Below, in pieces: positions 50,159 to 59,407 of a DNA stretch of 62,444 nt (positions are counted from its first letter, which is position 1; each line of letters starts with the position of its first letter). The DNA is from a virus. The stretch is from IMG/VR virus record IMGVR_UViG_3300042503_001282, positions 1 through 62,444 of that record. One strand, 5' to 3'. Below the pieces are notes generated by a model. The model was not told where the DNA came from, did not search any database, and saw nothing but the letters and a program-made list of their open reading frames with translations. The translations under genes and the position numbers were made by a program.

Positions 50159-51051
50159 TGTTCAATGGTCCATTCTACCATGCAACATTCAAAAAGTTTG
50201 TATCGGGGTTTGGTAAACTCTTCTCGAACATTTACGTAGTTCGTACTCACTCAAGTGGAACTGAAAAAGAGCGTATCAAAGTACCTCTTGCATACGGTCC
50301 AGCAGAGAAGTACTTGGTGCGTCAAGCTGAAGACCCTACGTTGAATAGAGGGTACGCACTCAAGCTACCCAGAATGAGCTTTGAAATCAAAAGCATTCAG
50401 TACGATTCTTCACGCAAGCTCAACACAATCAAGAAAAACACACAACCAATCGAAGATAACCAAGGTAGTGTGATTCGACAGTATCAAGGGGTGCCGTACA
50501 ATTTGACGATTGACCTTTCGATCATCTCTAAGTACATCGATGATGCAAATCAAATTGTAGAACAAATACTACCGTGGTTCACACCGAGCTACACAATCAC
50601 GGTGAATACAATACCCGAAATGAACTACAAAGATGACATACCTGTAGTACTCAATTCGGTTACACTGTCAGACAACTACGAAGAAACCTGGTCAGCACGA
50701 CGAGATATTATCTGGACACTTTCATTCACCGTTAAGGGTATCTTCTACGGTCCTATTGTGGACAAGAAAGTCATCACCAAAGTACAAGCAGACATTTACG
50801 CAGTCGGTGGTGGTATTGATATTCAAGAAGGCAACCTCACTGGCATATCACGTCAAGTTCGTCACACTACTGAAGTCATACCTGGCAGTGGCGAATACAA
50901 TGAAGATTTTGGATACACCCAGTACGGCGAAACATTCGAAGATGGTCAACGCTACAACACCATAACGGGTGAAGATGAACCAGCTTCCACAAAAATATCA
51001 CCAGAACCTATTGAAGATTTGAGTAAGGTAGGTCGTCCAAAGTTATCATAA
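50158..51051 (+). CDS. 15: Tail sheath stabiliser gp15, 297 aa
   Basis: Typical gp15 start (FYHATFKKFVSGFGKLFSNI) and internal blocks (KVPLAYGPAEKYLVR, LPRMSFEIKSI). T4 gp15 is 272 aa. It forms the hexameric ring that caps the tail and binds the neck. TAATG overlap with gp14. CATAAATT at 51047, one base off the usual late variant, lies before gp16. Confidence 0.92.
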   Translation: MFNGPFYHATFKKFVSGFGKLFSNIYVVRTHSSGTEKERIKVPLAYGPAEKYLVRQAEDPTLNRGYALKLPRMSFEIKSIQYDSSRKLNTIKKNTQPIEDNQGSVIRQYQGVPYNLTIDLSIISKYIDDANQIVEQILPWFTPSYTITVNTIPEMNYKDDIPVVLNSVTLSDNYEETWSARRDIIWTLSFTVKGIFYGPIVDKKVITKVQADIYAVGGGIDIQEGNLTGISRQVRHTTEVIPGSGEYNEDFGYTQYGETFEDGQRYNTITGEDEPASTKISPEPIEDLSKVGRPKLS

Positions 51052-51059
51052 ATTAGTGA

Positions 51060-51620
51060 ATGACAAAAAAGAATATCATTGAACAGTATGAGAAAGAGAC
51101 TGAAACGCTCGTTGCAACCGAAGACGAGTTGAAGTCTATTCAGACACCTTCGTATGTAGCGACACCAGCTCAGATCGGAACGGTCAAAGAGCAAGCATTC
51201 GTACAGCGTGGCGAATTCATATCGAAAGACGTTACGAAAGAAGAGGTTGGTCCGATACAGTTTGAAGAGAAGTCGCTTGTTGAAGCGCCAAAGACAAATC
51301 AAGAACTCACCACTGATTATCAGTACATGCGTACCAATCTGTACACTATTACTGAACGATCAATCGAAGCACTCAATAACCTCGTACAGATTGCAGATCA
51401 GAGTCAACATCCACGAGCATATGAAGTTGTTGCACTCATGGTGAACTCAATAGCAAGTGCACAAAAAGACCTCATGACCATTCACAAAGAGAAAGCAAAG
51501 ATTGAAATGACTGCTCAAAAGAATGCTCCTGAAGTTGTGAACAATAACCTCTTCGTAGGTAACACCGCACAGCTTGATGAGATCATTAAGAAGATGACAA
51601 AGCAATCGAGTGATGAGTAA
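51060..51620 (+). CDS. 16: Terminase small subunit gp16, 186 aa
   Basis: The core has DYQYMRTNLYTITERSIEALN and HPRAYEVVALM, typical of gp16, and NNNLFVGNTAQL at the end. It recognises DNA and stimulates the gp17 motor. The N-terminal ~60 residues are acidic and variable. It overlaps gp17 by 11 bases, ensuring paired synthesis. Confidence 0.9.
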   Translation: MTKKNIIEQYEKETETLVATEDELKSIQTPSYVATPAQIGTVKEQAFVQRGEFISKDVTKEEVGPIQFEEKSLVEAPKTNQELTTDYQYMRTNLYTITERSIEALNNLVQIADQSQHPRAYEVVALMVNSIASAQKDLMTIHKEKAKIEMTAQKNAPEVVNNNLFVGNTAQLDEIIKKMTKQSSDE

Positions 51621-53334
51621 CGAGAAAGACGACTTTCAACAACTAGCACCTGATGGTGTCAAAAACTATAAGAGCAACCCTAACCTGAAAGCAGGTGGGG
51701 TACAGTTCATCTTTACCAAACAGCAGATTCAAGAACGAATCAAGTGCATGAAAGATCCTATTTACTTCATTCAGAAGTACATGAAGATTGTGCACGTTGA
51801 TAGAGGTTTGGTGCCGTTTGATCTGTATGACTTTCAGAAAGACCTGCTTCGCTCGTACATCAATAACCGATTCACCATAGCAAAACTGCCCCGTCAGGTA
51901 GGTAAGTCTACCGTCACCATCGGCTACATTCTGTGGACAGTTCTCTTTGGACCGATGCAGAACATCGCTATTCTCGCAAACAAAGCTAGTACAGCACGAG
52001 ACATTCTTGCGAAGTTGCAGCTTGCTTACGAACACATTCCACTCTGGATGCAACAAGGCATCATGTCATGGAACAAAGGTTCTATCGAACTAGAGAACGG
52101 TTCAAAAGTAATCGCAGCAGCTACCGCATCTAGCTCTGCTCGTGGTAACACCTACAACGTCATCTTTCTCGACGAGTTTGCGTTCGTACCAAAGAACATA
52201 GCAGAAGAGTTCATCACCTCAGTGTACCCTACCATTTCTTCTGGTAAGACCACGAAAGTAATTATGGTATCTACACCAAACGGTATGAACCTGTTCTACA
52301 AATACTGGACTGATGCAGTCAACAAGAGAAACTTGTACACGCCGATTGAAGCGCACTGGTCAGTCGTTCCAGGGCGAGATGAAAAATGGGCAGAAGACCA
52401 AATCAAACAACTCGGTGAAGAGAAGTTCGATCAAGAGTTCGGGTGTTCATTCCTCGGTAGTTCCAATACCCTCGTGAGCGCAGCGAAGTTGTCTACTATG
52501 GCGTGGACAAACCCCATTCAGCGTCTTCATGATTTACACATTTACGAACACGCTAAACCTGGACACTTGTATGTCATCACCGTCGATACATCAGAAGGTC
52601 AAGGTCTCGATTACTCAGCGTTCACGGTTATAGACGCTACACAAGCACCATACAAGGTGGTTGCGAAGTACTACAACAACAAGATTTCGCCGATGACGTT
52701 TCCAAACATCATCTTCAATGTGGGTGCTCAGTACAACATGGCTCACGTACTGGTCGAGACAAACGCTATCGGTATGCAGGTTGTTGACACTCTCCACAAT
52801 GATCTTGAGTACGAGAACATCTTCTCAACCACCAATCTTGGAAGAGGTGGTCAACGCATATCATCAGGGTTTACCAAGAACTCAAAACTTGGAATCAAAA
52901 TGACTGCACAGATCAAGTCTATCGGGTGCTCGAACCTCAAGAGTCTCTTAGAGCACAATAAGCTCATTGTAGAAGACTTTGACATCATCTCAGAGCTTAC
53001 CTCGTTCGTAGCGTCTAGTTCATCGTTTGCTGCTGAACCAGGGTGTCATGACGACCTTACCATGTGTCTCGTAATCTTCTCATGGCTCACCTCTCAACCC
53101 ACATTCAAAGACCTCACAGACGTAGATATTCGAAGAAAGATCGTCGAAGAGAAGATGAACAGCATGACCGAAGAGCTAGTACCCTTTGGAATCATCAACG
53201 ACGGCTCACAGCCCAAGAGCTTCAAAGATGCTGATGGAACAGTGTGGGAACACGTAGACTTAGCACAGGGATATTTTGACTCTGACGGATTTTTTTGGAA
53301 AGACGATTTTAACGATATTGACGAAGATTTCTAA
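51610..53334 (+). CDS. 17: Terminase large subunit gp17, 574 aa
   Basis: The ATPase domain has Walker A RQVGKST at 95-101, Walker B VIFLDE at 185-190 and the coupling motif STPNG at 222-226. The C-terminal nuclease domain has D327 (VDTSEG) and the late DD of CHDDLTM. This is the packaging motor that also cuts the concatemer. T4 gp17 is 610 aa. Start could be the ATG at 51610 or the next codon. Confidence 0.95.
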   Translation: MMSNEKDDFQQLAPDGVKNYKSNPNLKAGGVQFIFTKQQIQERIKCMKDPIYFIQKYMKIVHVDRGLVPFDLYDFQKDLLRSYINNRFTIAKLPRQVGKSTVTIGYILWTVLFGPMQNIAILANKASTARDILAKLQLAYEHIPLWMQQGIMSWNKGSIELENGSKVIAAATASSSARGNTYNVIFLDEFAFVPKNIAEEFITSVYPTISSGKTTKVIMVSTPNGMNLFYKYWTDAVNKRNLYTPIEAHWSVVPGRDEKWAEDQIKQLGEEKFDQEFGCSFLGSSNTLVSAAKLSTMAWTNPIQRLHDLHIYEHAKPGHLYVITVDTSEGQGLDYSAFTVIDATQAPYKVVAKYYNNKISPMTFPNIIFNVGAQYNMAHVLVETNAIGMQVVDTLHNDLEYENIFSTTNLGRGGQRISSGFTKNSKLGIKMTAQIKSIGCSNLKSLLEHNKLIVEDFDIISELTSFVASSSSFAAEPGCHDDLTMCLVIFSWLTSQPTFKDLTDVDIRRKIVEEKMNSMTEELVPFGIINDGSQPKSFKDADGTVWEHVDLAQGYFDSDGFFWKDDFNDIDEDF

Positions 53335-53368
53335 TACCTTACCGTCGAAATCCACAAAATGTCGAATT

Positions 53369-53376
53369 TATAAATA
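53369..53376 (+). promoter_or_regulatory. T4-type late promoter TATAAATA before gp18
   Basis: Exact octamer, 78 bases before the tail sheath ATG, followed by a leader ending in AAGGAGA. Confidence 0.85.
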
Positions 53377-53454
53377 AACGATATTAGAATTACAGTATCG
53401 AATCGACATGGCTATCGTGCTACTAACTCGACGTTAATTCAAGGAGACTAAGAC

Positions 53455-55695
53455 ATGGGATTTCAAATTTCACCAGGCGTAGAATTCAGTGAAGTTGATT
53501 TAACTGGTATCATTCCAGCAGTATCAACCACCGATGGTGCATATGCAGGTGCGTTCCGTTGGGGACCACTTAACGACATTACTCTCGTAGGAACAGAGAA
53601 CGAACTTGTAGAAAAGTTTGGTAAGCCAAACTTAGACTTCCGCGTTTCTTTCTTCAGTGCAGCAAACTTTCTTGCATACGGCGACAAGCTTCGTGTAGTT
53701 CGTGTTGCTGATACTACCACTCACGTTGAGCGACAAGAAGGTGAGAACGAAGATGGCGACTTAGAAGCTTTCACAGTTCTTGACATCGACAGAACAAACA
53801 ACAAGTTGACTCTTGCTCAAAAGCTTACCGGCTACGACGATGCTGTAACTGGTGATGCAGTTCCTGCTGTTAAGCGTCTTGATAAGATCGATACTGGAAT
53901 CACTGGTTCTGAAGACCTTATCATCTTAGAAGTTGAAGATGAGAATACTGTAGAACTCAAGCCTCTTGTAAGTGGCGATTCTCCTATTCCTGACGATCTT
54001 GAAGTTGGTGATACTGTAGTCATCAAGTGCTATGCTGGTGCTGCTAATGCTACCGCAGACGGTCTCGGTGCTCTTATCAAGAATGACGAAGACTACCAGA
54101 ACAACTATGCATCAGGTCAAGCACGTGTTGGTGCATTTGCTTCGAAACATGCAGGTGAGCTTGGTAATTCTATTCGTGTCTCTTTGTGTGCTAGTTCTGC
54201 TGCATTCAGAACAACTTTAACACAACGATTCAACACGCAAGCTGATCCAGAGTGGATCAAGCCATCTGACAATGCATCTGACTTCTTGTCTCATATTGCT
54301 ATCAATTCATTGGTAGTAAATGAGCTTAACAACGAAGAGAAGATTGTCGTAGCAATCGATTCTGCAAACAAGATGTTTAAGGTAGATTCACCTTTCACAA
54401 CAGCTTTGAGCAACGCTACTCTTACAGTACGTTGGGAGTTTGCAGACTTGTTCTCACCACCAGGAACCAGCTCATTTGCTGCTGACAAAGGTGCACGTAA
54501 CGACGAGCTTCATGTTGTAGTTGTAGACGAGAACGGAGAAATTACCGGAACACCAGGTTTCGTTCTTGAGAAGTATGAGTTCTTATCAAAAGCTGTAAAT
54601 GCACGTTTGGATGGTGACTCTAACTATTACAAAGATGCTCTTAACAAATCACGCTATGTTCGATGGTGTGATCATCCGTTCTTCAACCAGACAGTAAACG
54701 GTTCTGATTGGGGTCTTGCAGCAGTTCGTGGCGTTAGCTTCGATTCTCCTACACGTCCATATTCAGTAGACCTTGCTGGTGGAAGTGATGGTAAGCGTAC
54801 CGCAGGTTTCGACGCTGCACGTAAAGATGGATACCGTTTGTTTGCTGATGCAGACAAGGTAGACGTTTCTCTCATCATCATGGGTGATGCAGCAGCTTGG
54901 TTGTGTTCTGATGTAGTTCAGAATGTAGCTGAGAAGCGCAGAGACTGTGTTGTGTTCATTTCGCCACCTCGTGCTGCGGTTGTAAACAATCCAGGCAACG
55001 AAGCGAAAGCATCTATCGCTTTCAGAACTCAGCTCGGTTTCAGCTCATCGTATGCTGTAATGGACAGCGGATGGAAGAAGCAGTTCGACAAGTACAACCC
55101 AAGTTCTGAGGATATGTGGGTTCCACTCAACGCAGATATTGCCGGTTTGTGTGTTCGTACTGACATGACGAATGATCCATGGTGGTCTCCTGCTGGTTTC
55201 AGCCGTGGTGGTATCAAGAACGTCATGAAGCTTGCTTACAGTCCATACAAAGCAGAGCGTGATGACTTGTACAAGAACAACATCAACCCTGTGATCGATC
55301 AGCCAGGTGAAGGTCGTGTTCTCTATGGTGATAAGACCATGTTGAGCAAGCCAAGTGCGTTTGATCGTATCAACGTAAGACGTTTGTTCATCGTTCTTGA
55401 GAAAGCTATTTCTCGTCAAGCTAAGTACTTACTGTTCGAGTTCAATGATGAGTTCACTCGTCAGCAGTTCAGAAGCATGGTTGAGCCATTCCTTCGTGAT
55501 GTACAGTCACGCCGAGGTATGTATGACTTCAGAGTTGTTTGTGACCGCACGAATAACACACCAGAAGTTATTGACCGTAACGAGTTTGTTGGAGACATCT
55601 ACATCAAACCAGCACGTTCGATCAACTTCATTCAACTGAACTTCGTCGCTGTCAGAACTGGCGTTGAGTTCTCTGAGATTGTTGGAAAAGTATAA
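53455..55695 (+). CDS. 18: Tail sheath protein gp18, 746 aa
   Basis: Begins ISPGVEFSEVDLT, then AGAFRWGPLNDITLV, LVEKFGKPN and GDKLRVVR, the typical gp18 N-terminal part. The C-terminal part (QAKYLLFEFNDEFTRQQFRS, FLRDVQSRRGMYDF) is the highly conserved sheath core. T4 gp18 is 659 aa; the surplus lies in the outer, variable domains. Strong ribosome binding site (AAGGAGA). It forms the contractile layer around the tube. Confidence 0.95.
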   Translation: MGFQISPGVEFSEVDLTGIIPAVSTTDGAYAGAFRWGPLNDITLVGTENELVEKFGKPNLDFRVSFFSAANFLAYGDKLRVVRVADTTTHVERQEGENEDGDLEAFTVLDIDRTNNKLTLAQKLTGYDDAVTGDAVPAVKRLDKIDTGITGSEDLIILEVEDENTVELKPLVSGDSPIPDDLEVGDTVVIKCYAGAANATADGLGALIKNDEDYQNNYASGQARVGAFASKHAGELGNSIRVSLCASSAAFRTTLTQRFNTQADPEWIKPSDNASDFLSHIAINSLVVNELNNEEKIVVAIDSANKMFKVDSPFTTALSNATLTVRWEFADLFSPPGTSSFAADKGARNDELHVVVVDENGEITGTPGFVLEKYEFLSKAVNARLDGDSNYYKDALNKSRYVRWCDHPFFNQTVNGSDWGLAAVRGVSFDSPTRPYSVDLAGGSDGKRTAGFDAARKDGYRLFADADKVDVSLIIMGDAAAWLCSDVVQNVAEKRRDCVVFISPPRAAVVNNPGNEAKASIAFRTQLGFSSSYAVMDSGWKKQFDKYNPSSEDMWVPLNADIAGLCVRTDMTNDPWWSPAGFSRGGIKNVMKLAYSPYKAERDDLYKNNINPVIDQPGEGRVLYGDKTMLSKPSAFDRINVRRLFIVLEKAISRQAKYLLFEFNDEFTRQQFRSMVEPFLRDVQSRRGMYDFRVVCDRTNNTPEVIDRNEFVGDIYIKPARSINFIQLNFVAVRTGVEFSEIVGKV

Positions 55696-55703
55696 GCTAA
55701 ATA
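55696..55703 (+). promoter_or_regulatory. Late promoter variant GCTAAATA before gp19
   Basis: TAAATA with GC in place of TA. The same variant precedes gp23, so the first two positions seem relaxed in this phage. 22 bases before the ATG. Confidence 0.7.
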
Positions 55704-55725
55704 ATTTTTAACAGGGAGAACTATC

Positions 55726-56340
55726 ATGCCATTTAAGATTAACGACTTTAAGAAAAACTTAGTATACGGTGGTGCAAGACCATCATTGTTCCAAGTTGAG
55801 CTAACCCTGCCAGATAAGCTTGGTGATGCAGTCAACAACGGAGTTGATGGTCGTGGACTTACAGGTGTTGAAGAGAAGCTTACATTCTTATGTAACGCAG
55901 CTTCGATTCCAGAAAGCAAGATCACCGAGATCGAGGTGCCATACTTCGGTCGAAAGATTAAGGTTGCTGGATCTCGTACATTTGCTACGTGGGACATCAC
56001 AATCATCAACGACGAAGACTTCTTGGTGCGAAAAGCTTTCGAGCACTGGATGGCTTCAATCAACGGACATGGAACTAACATCAGAAACTCTGGTATCAAT
56101 GCTAGTCCAAGTTCATATCAGTCAACAGCTCTTGTTAAGCAATACAGCAAGGGACCAGTTGAGTCGCCAATTCGTGCATACAAGTTCGTAAACTGTTTCC
56201 CAACTGACCTCAGTGCGATTGACCTTTCATGGTCGTCGTCTGATGCTATCGAAGAGTTCAAGGTAACTCTCGCATATGACTGGTGGGAGATTGATACTTC
56301 TGGTGATATTACACCACCAGAGGGTAACGGACTCGCATAG
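55726..56340 (+). CDS. 19: Tail tube protein gp19, 204 aa
   Basis: T4 gp19-like order: GGARPSLFQVEL, FLCNAASIPES, VPYFGRKIKVAG-R-F and AFEHWMASING. T4 gp19 is 163 aa; the extra residues include a 10-20 residue loop near position 40. A GGGAGAAC ribosome binding site is present. It forms the hexameric rings of the inner tube. Confidence 0.95.
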   Translation: MPFKINDFKKNLVYGGARPSLFQVELTLPDKLGDAVNNGVDGRGLTGVEEKLTFLCNAASIPESKITEIEVPYFGRKIKVAGSRTFATWDITIINDEDFLVRKAFEHWMASINGHGTNIRNSGINASPSSYQSTALVKQYSKGPVESPIRAYKFVNCFPTDLSAIDLSWSSSDAIEEFKVTLAYDWWEIDTSGDITPPEGNGLA

Positions 56341-56349
56341 AGTTCCGAC

Positions 56350-56357
56350 TATAAATA
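56350..56357 (+). promoter_or_regulatory. T4-type late promoter TATAAATA before gp20
   Basis: Exact octamer. The expected start of transcription, near 56364, lies just upstream of the hairpin at 56374-56393. Confidence 0.85.
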
Positions 56358-56373
56358 GTATTATAGACTGAAC

Positions 56374-56400
56374 GTGGGGTCTTATGACCCCACATTTTTT
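56374..56400 (+). terminator. Intrinsic terminator between gp19 and gp20
   Basis: GTGGGGTC-TTAT-GACCCCAC followed by ATTTTTT: a textbook intrinsic terminator. It would end transcripts coming through gp19. RNA begun at the late promoter just upstream would carry the hairpin at its very 5' end, where it may instead protect the message. Confidence 0.9.
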
Positions 56401-56422
56401 AGAATGAGATTGAAGGAGCATC

Positions 56423-58009
56423 ATGGATTTTAATTTCTTTGGCTGGAACCTAAAGAAGACCAAAAAAGAAAAAGAGCAAAAGAGCATTCAATCGTTTGTT
56501 CTTCCTGAGAATCAAGACGGTGCAGTAACAGTTGAAGGTGTTGCTGGTGCGTATGGTGCATACATCGATTTCGATGCTACCGTAAAGAACGAGTTTGAGC
56601 TTGTCACTCGTTACCGTGAACTTTCTCTCTTACCTGAAGTTGACTTCGCAATCGACGACATCGTAAACGAAATGATCGTCATCGACAGTCAAAACGAATC
56701 TGTCGAGATTAACCTCTCAAACGTCAAGACATCAGCTACCGTTAAGAAAGCTATTGAGAAAGAGTTTGATAACATTCTCTCACTTCTCGACTGGAACAAC
56801 CAAGCATACGAACTTGTCAAGAAGTGGTATGTAGACGGTCGTTTGTTTCATCACCTTATTATCGATGAGAGCAATCCATCAAAAGGTATTCAAGAGCTTC
56901 GGTACATTGATCCACGACAAATCAGAAAGGTTCGTGAGGTACAAAAAGACATCGATGGAGACTCTGGTGTTGAACTCGTTAAAATCATCGATGAGTACTA
57001 CACATACAACTCACGTGGTATCACCTACAATTCAGCTACCGCATACTCATCAATCAACGTAGTTGGTGGCGTCAAGATTAAACCAGACTGTATCTGCTAC
57101 ACTCACAGTGGTGTTGTTGATACGTACTCTGCGTCTGTTCTTTCAAATCTTCACAAAGCAATCAAGCCAATCAATCAGCTCAAGATGATGGAAGATGCGA
57201 TGGTGATCTATCGTATTGCTCGTGCACCAGAACGACGAATTTTCTACGTTGATGTTGGTAGTATGCCAAAGTCGAAAGCTGATGATTACCTTCGCTCGGT
57301 AATGAATCGGTATCGCAACAGACTTCAATACAACATCGAAACTGGTGAGATGAAAGATGAGCGACGATTCATGTCGATGCTTGAAGACTACTGGCTTCCA
57401 CGACGTGAAGGTTCTCAAGGCACCTCAATCGAAACCTTACCTGGTGGCGAAAACCTTGGTGAAATGGCTGACGTTGAATACTTTCAGAAAGCAGTCTACA
57501 GAGCATTGAACGTGCCAATCTCTCGACTCGATGCATCAAACGGGTTTCAGTTAGGTAAAGCTGCTGAGATTTCTCGTGATGAGATCAAGTTCTCAAAGTT
57601 CATCACCAGACTTCGCATTCGATTCAGTCACCTCTTTGATGAGCTTCTGAAGAAGCAACTCGTACTGAAGAAGGTCATTAATCCCGACGAGTGGACCACC
57701 ATCAAAAATGGAATCAAGTACAAGTTCAACACCGACAATCACTTCGCTGAATTGAAAGAAGCAGAGATCATGAAGAGTCGTTTAGAGGTTCTTGCACAGA
57801 TTGATACCTACTCCGGTAAGTACTTCTCATCTAAGTACATCAAAGAACATATTCTCAAACAGACCGAAGATGAACAACGTGAGATTGAGAAGCAGATGAA
57901 AGAAGATGGACTCGAACCAACAGTAGGACCAGTAGATCAGATCGGCATGGAAACTGACCCATCACAAGATGGTGAAGACACCGATGTGGAAGACGATTTG
58001 ATGATGTGA
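56423..58009 (+). CDS. 20: Portal vertex protein gp20, 528 aa
   Basis: gp20 features: NEFELVTRYRELSLLPEVDF, then AIDDIVNEMIV; LHKAIKPINQLKMMEDAMVIYRIARAPERR; and LNVPISRLDASNGF. The length equals that of T4 (524 aa). It forms the dodecameric gate for DNA and starts head assembly. GAAGGAG lies before the ATG. The acidic C-terminus is typical. Confidence 0.95.
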   Translation: MDFNFFGWNLKKTKKEKEQKSIQSFVLPENQDGAVTVEGVAGAYGAYIDFDATVKNEFELVTRYRELSLLPEVDFAIDDIVNEMIVIDSQNESVEINLSNVKTSATVKKAIEKEFDNILSLLDWNNQAYELVKKWYVDGRLFHHLIIDESNPSKGIQELRYIDPRQIRKVREVQKDIDGDSGVELVKIIDEYYTYNSRGITYNSATAYSSINVVGGVKIKPDCICYTHSGVVDTYSASVLSNLHKAIKPINQLKMMEDAMVIYRIARAPERRIFYVDVGSMPKSKADDYLRSVMNRYRNRLQYNIETGEMKDERRFMSMLEDYWLPRREGSQGTSIETLPGGENLGEMADVEYFQKAVYRALNVPISRLDASNGFQLGKAAEISRDEIKFSKFITRLRIRFSHLFDELLKKQLVLKKVINPDEWTTIKNGIKYKFNTDNHFAELKEAEIMKSRLEVLAQIDTYSGKYFSSKYIKEHILKQTEDEQREIEKQMKEDGLEPTVGPVDQIGMETDPSQDGEDTDVEDDLMM

Positions 58010-58015
58010 TAAATA
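58008..58015 (+). promoter_or_regulatory. T4-type late promoter GATAAATA before core gene
   Basis: Seven of eight matches; overlaps the gp20 stop codon. 25 bases before the ATG at 58041. Confidence 0.7.
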
Positions 58016-58040
58016 ATTAGTGGAAACTTAGGAGTTAATT

Positions 58041-58214
58041 ATGGCTAAAAACAAGAAACCAGTAAAAAATGCAATAGAGTCTGCTCAGAATGGCGATGCA
58101 GTTTCTTTGAGAAAGCATATCAAAGAAGCGTTGTACCAGAAGATCAAGACAGCTCTTGCTAAGAAAGAGAAAGAGATTGCAAAATCTTTCTTGAATAGTC
58201 AGGGAAATAACTAA
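58041..58214 (+). CDS. Prohead core protein, gp67/gp68-type, 57 aa
   Basis: A short gene between portal and protease, exactly where T4 has core genes 67 and 68. GGAG at 58031-58034 precedes the ATG. The product is helical with RKHIKEALYQKIKTALAKKE followed by EIAKSFLN, the pattern of small core proteins in T4-like cyanophages. It should help form the inner core that shapes the head and is cut away by gp21. It ends one base before the gp21 ATG. Confidence 0.8.
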   Translation: MAKNKKPVKNAIESAQNGDAVSLRKHIKEALYQKIKTALAKKEKEIAKSFLNSQGNN

Positions 58215-58215
58215 C

Positions 58216-58875
58216 ATGAAACTCATTTGCGAAATCACAGAAGAGATCAAGGTCATTAAAGAAGAAGCTGATAACGCAGCTAAGAACTACTTTATTGAAG
58301 GCATCTTTCTTCAAGCAGAATTGAAGAACAGAAACGGTCGCATGTACCCACAAGAGATGCTTCAGCGTGAGATCACTCGCTATAATGAAGAGTACGTTGC
58401 GAAGAAGCGAGCGTTTGGTGAGCTTGGACATCCAGATGGACCGACCATCAACCTTGATCGTGTATCGCACATGATTACAGACCTTCGTGCTGAAGGTGCA
58501 AACTTCATTGGTAAAGCTAAGATTCTCGACACACCAAATGGCAAGATCGTTAAAGCTCTCATCGACGAAGGTGCACAGCTTGGTGTTTCTTCTCGTGGAA
58601 TGGGCTCTATCAGAACTGAAGGTGTAGACATTCAAGTTGTGCAAGACGATTTCTACCTTGCGACTGCTGCTGATATTGTTGCTGACCCATCTGCACCAGA
58701 CGCTTTCGTGAACGGAATCATGGAAGGTAAAGAGTGGGTGTGGAACAACGGTATTCTCCAAGAACGAGATGTATCGCAACTCAAGAGTCGAATCAAGAAA
58801 GCACCAAAGAAAGAGATCAAGAAGGTAACTATCGAAGCTTTCGAAGCGTTCATGAAGAAGCTCGAAGGAAAGTAA
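58216..58875 (+). CDS. 21: Prohead maturation protease gp21, 219 aa
   Basis: Serine protease of the T4 prohead type. The catalytic His lies in FGELGHPDGP and the Ser in LGVSSRGMGSI; NRNGRMYPQEML near residue 37 is the conserved substrate-side motif. T4 gp21 is 212 aa. It cuts core and capsid proteins after Glu; sites of the form [IL]TE|[ASG] occur in gp22, gp23 and three small proteins here. Starts one base after the core protein gene. Confidence 0.95.
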   Translation: MKLICEITEEIKVIKEEADNAAKNYFIEGIFLQAELKNRNGRMYPQEMLQREITRYNEEYVAKKRAFGELGHPDGPTINLDRVSHMITDLRAEGANFIGKAKILDTPNGKIVKALIDEGAQLGVSSRGMGSIRTEGVDIQVVQDDFYLATAADIVADPSAPDAFVNGIMEGKEWVWNNGILQERDVSQLKSRIKKAPKKEIKKVTIEAFEAFMKKLEGK

Positions 58876-58882
58876 TATCCAT

Positions 58883-58900
58883 TCTCTGTATAAATACAGA
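58883..58900 (+). promoter_or_regulatory. Late promoter TATAAATA inside a perfect dyad
   Basis: TATAAATA at 58889-58896 is embedded in CTCTGTATAAATACAGAG (7-bp arms, 4-base centre). The dyad could bind a repressor or fold as a hairpin at the end of the gp21 message. The next ATG is at 58956. Confidence 0.7.
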
Positions 58901-58955
58901 GATATTGTTATGATGCACTGTCAACATTATTTTATACGAACGAAGGATATGGCAT

Positions 58956-59405
58956 ATGCCAAATACACTATACGATAAAGCTAGAGAAGCTTTTCTCAAT
59001 GGCGAGATTAAGTGGTCTGGTGTTGGTTCTGACGAGATTCGAGTAGCACTTGTAACCAGCGCATACACACCAGATATTGCTAACCACGTTACCCTCAGTC
59101 AAGTCAAAGATTCACAGAACAGAACTGCAATTCTCCAAAAATCGGTACCTCTCGAAAACAAGACTTCTGACAAGGGTGTTGCTGATGCGAGCGATGTGAC
59201 ATTCAGCACAGCTAATGCGAACACTGCGGTACCTGCTGGTGAAGTTAAAGCGATAGTAATCTATCAAGCAGGTCCAACAGAATCAACTTCCAAATTGATT
59301 GCATACCTCGACCAGATCAACGGCTTACCAATCAACACCACGTCTAGTGCAACTGACCTCACAATTCACTGGGACAACGGTACAAATAAGATATTTAAGT
59401 TATAG
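58956..59405 (+). CDS. Putative head decoration protein, 149 aa
   Basis: I recognise a conserved set: LYDKAREAFLNGEIKW at the start, GVADASDVTF in the middle, AIVIYQAG and LIAYLDQINGLP, and a final TIHWDNGTNKIFKL. This family is found as a head-associated or fibre-like structural protein in many unrelated phages. T4 has no such gene between 21 and 22. A surface decoration on the capsid is likely, but inferred from position and family. Confidence 0.75.
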   Translation: MPNTLYDKAREAFLNGEIKWSGVGSDEIRVALVTSAYTPDIANHVTLSQVKDSQNRTAILQKSVPLENKTSDKGVADASDVTFSTANANTAVPAGEVKAIVIYQAGPTESTSKLIAYLDQINGLPINTTSSATDLTIHWDNGTNKIFKL

Positions 59406-59407
59406 GT

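Noticed and set aside
51610-51620. Programmed frameshift joining gp16 and gp17
   Set aside because: The 11-base overlap is the usual gp16/gp17 arrangement, and gp17 has its own ATG; no slippery sequence seen.
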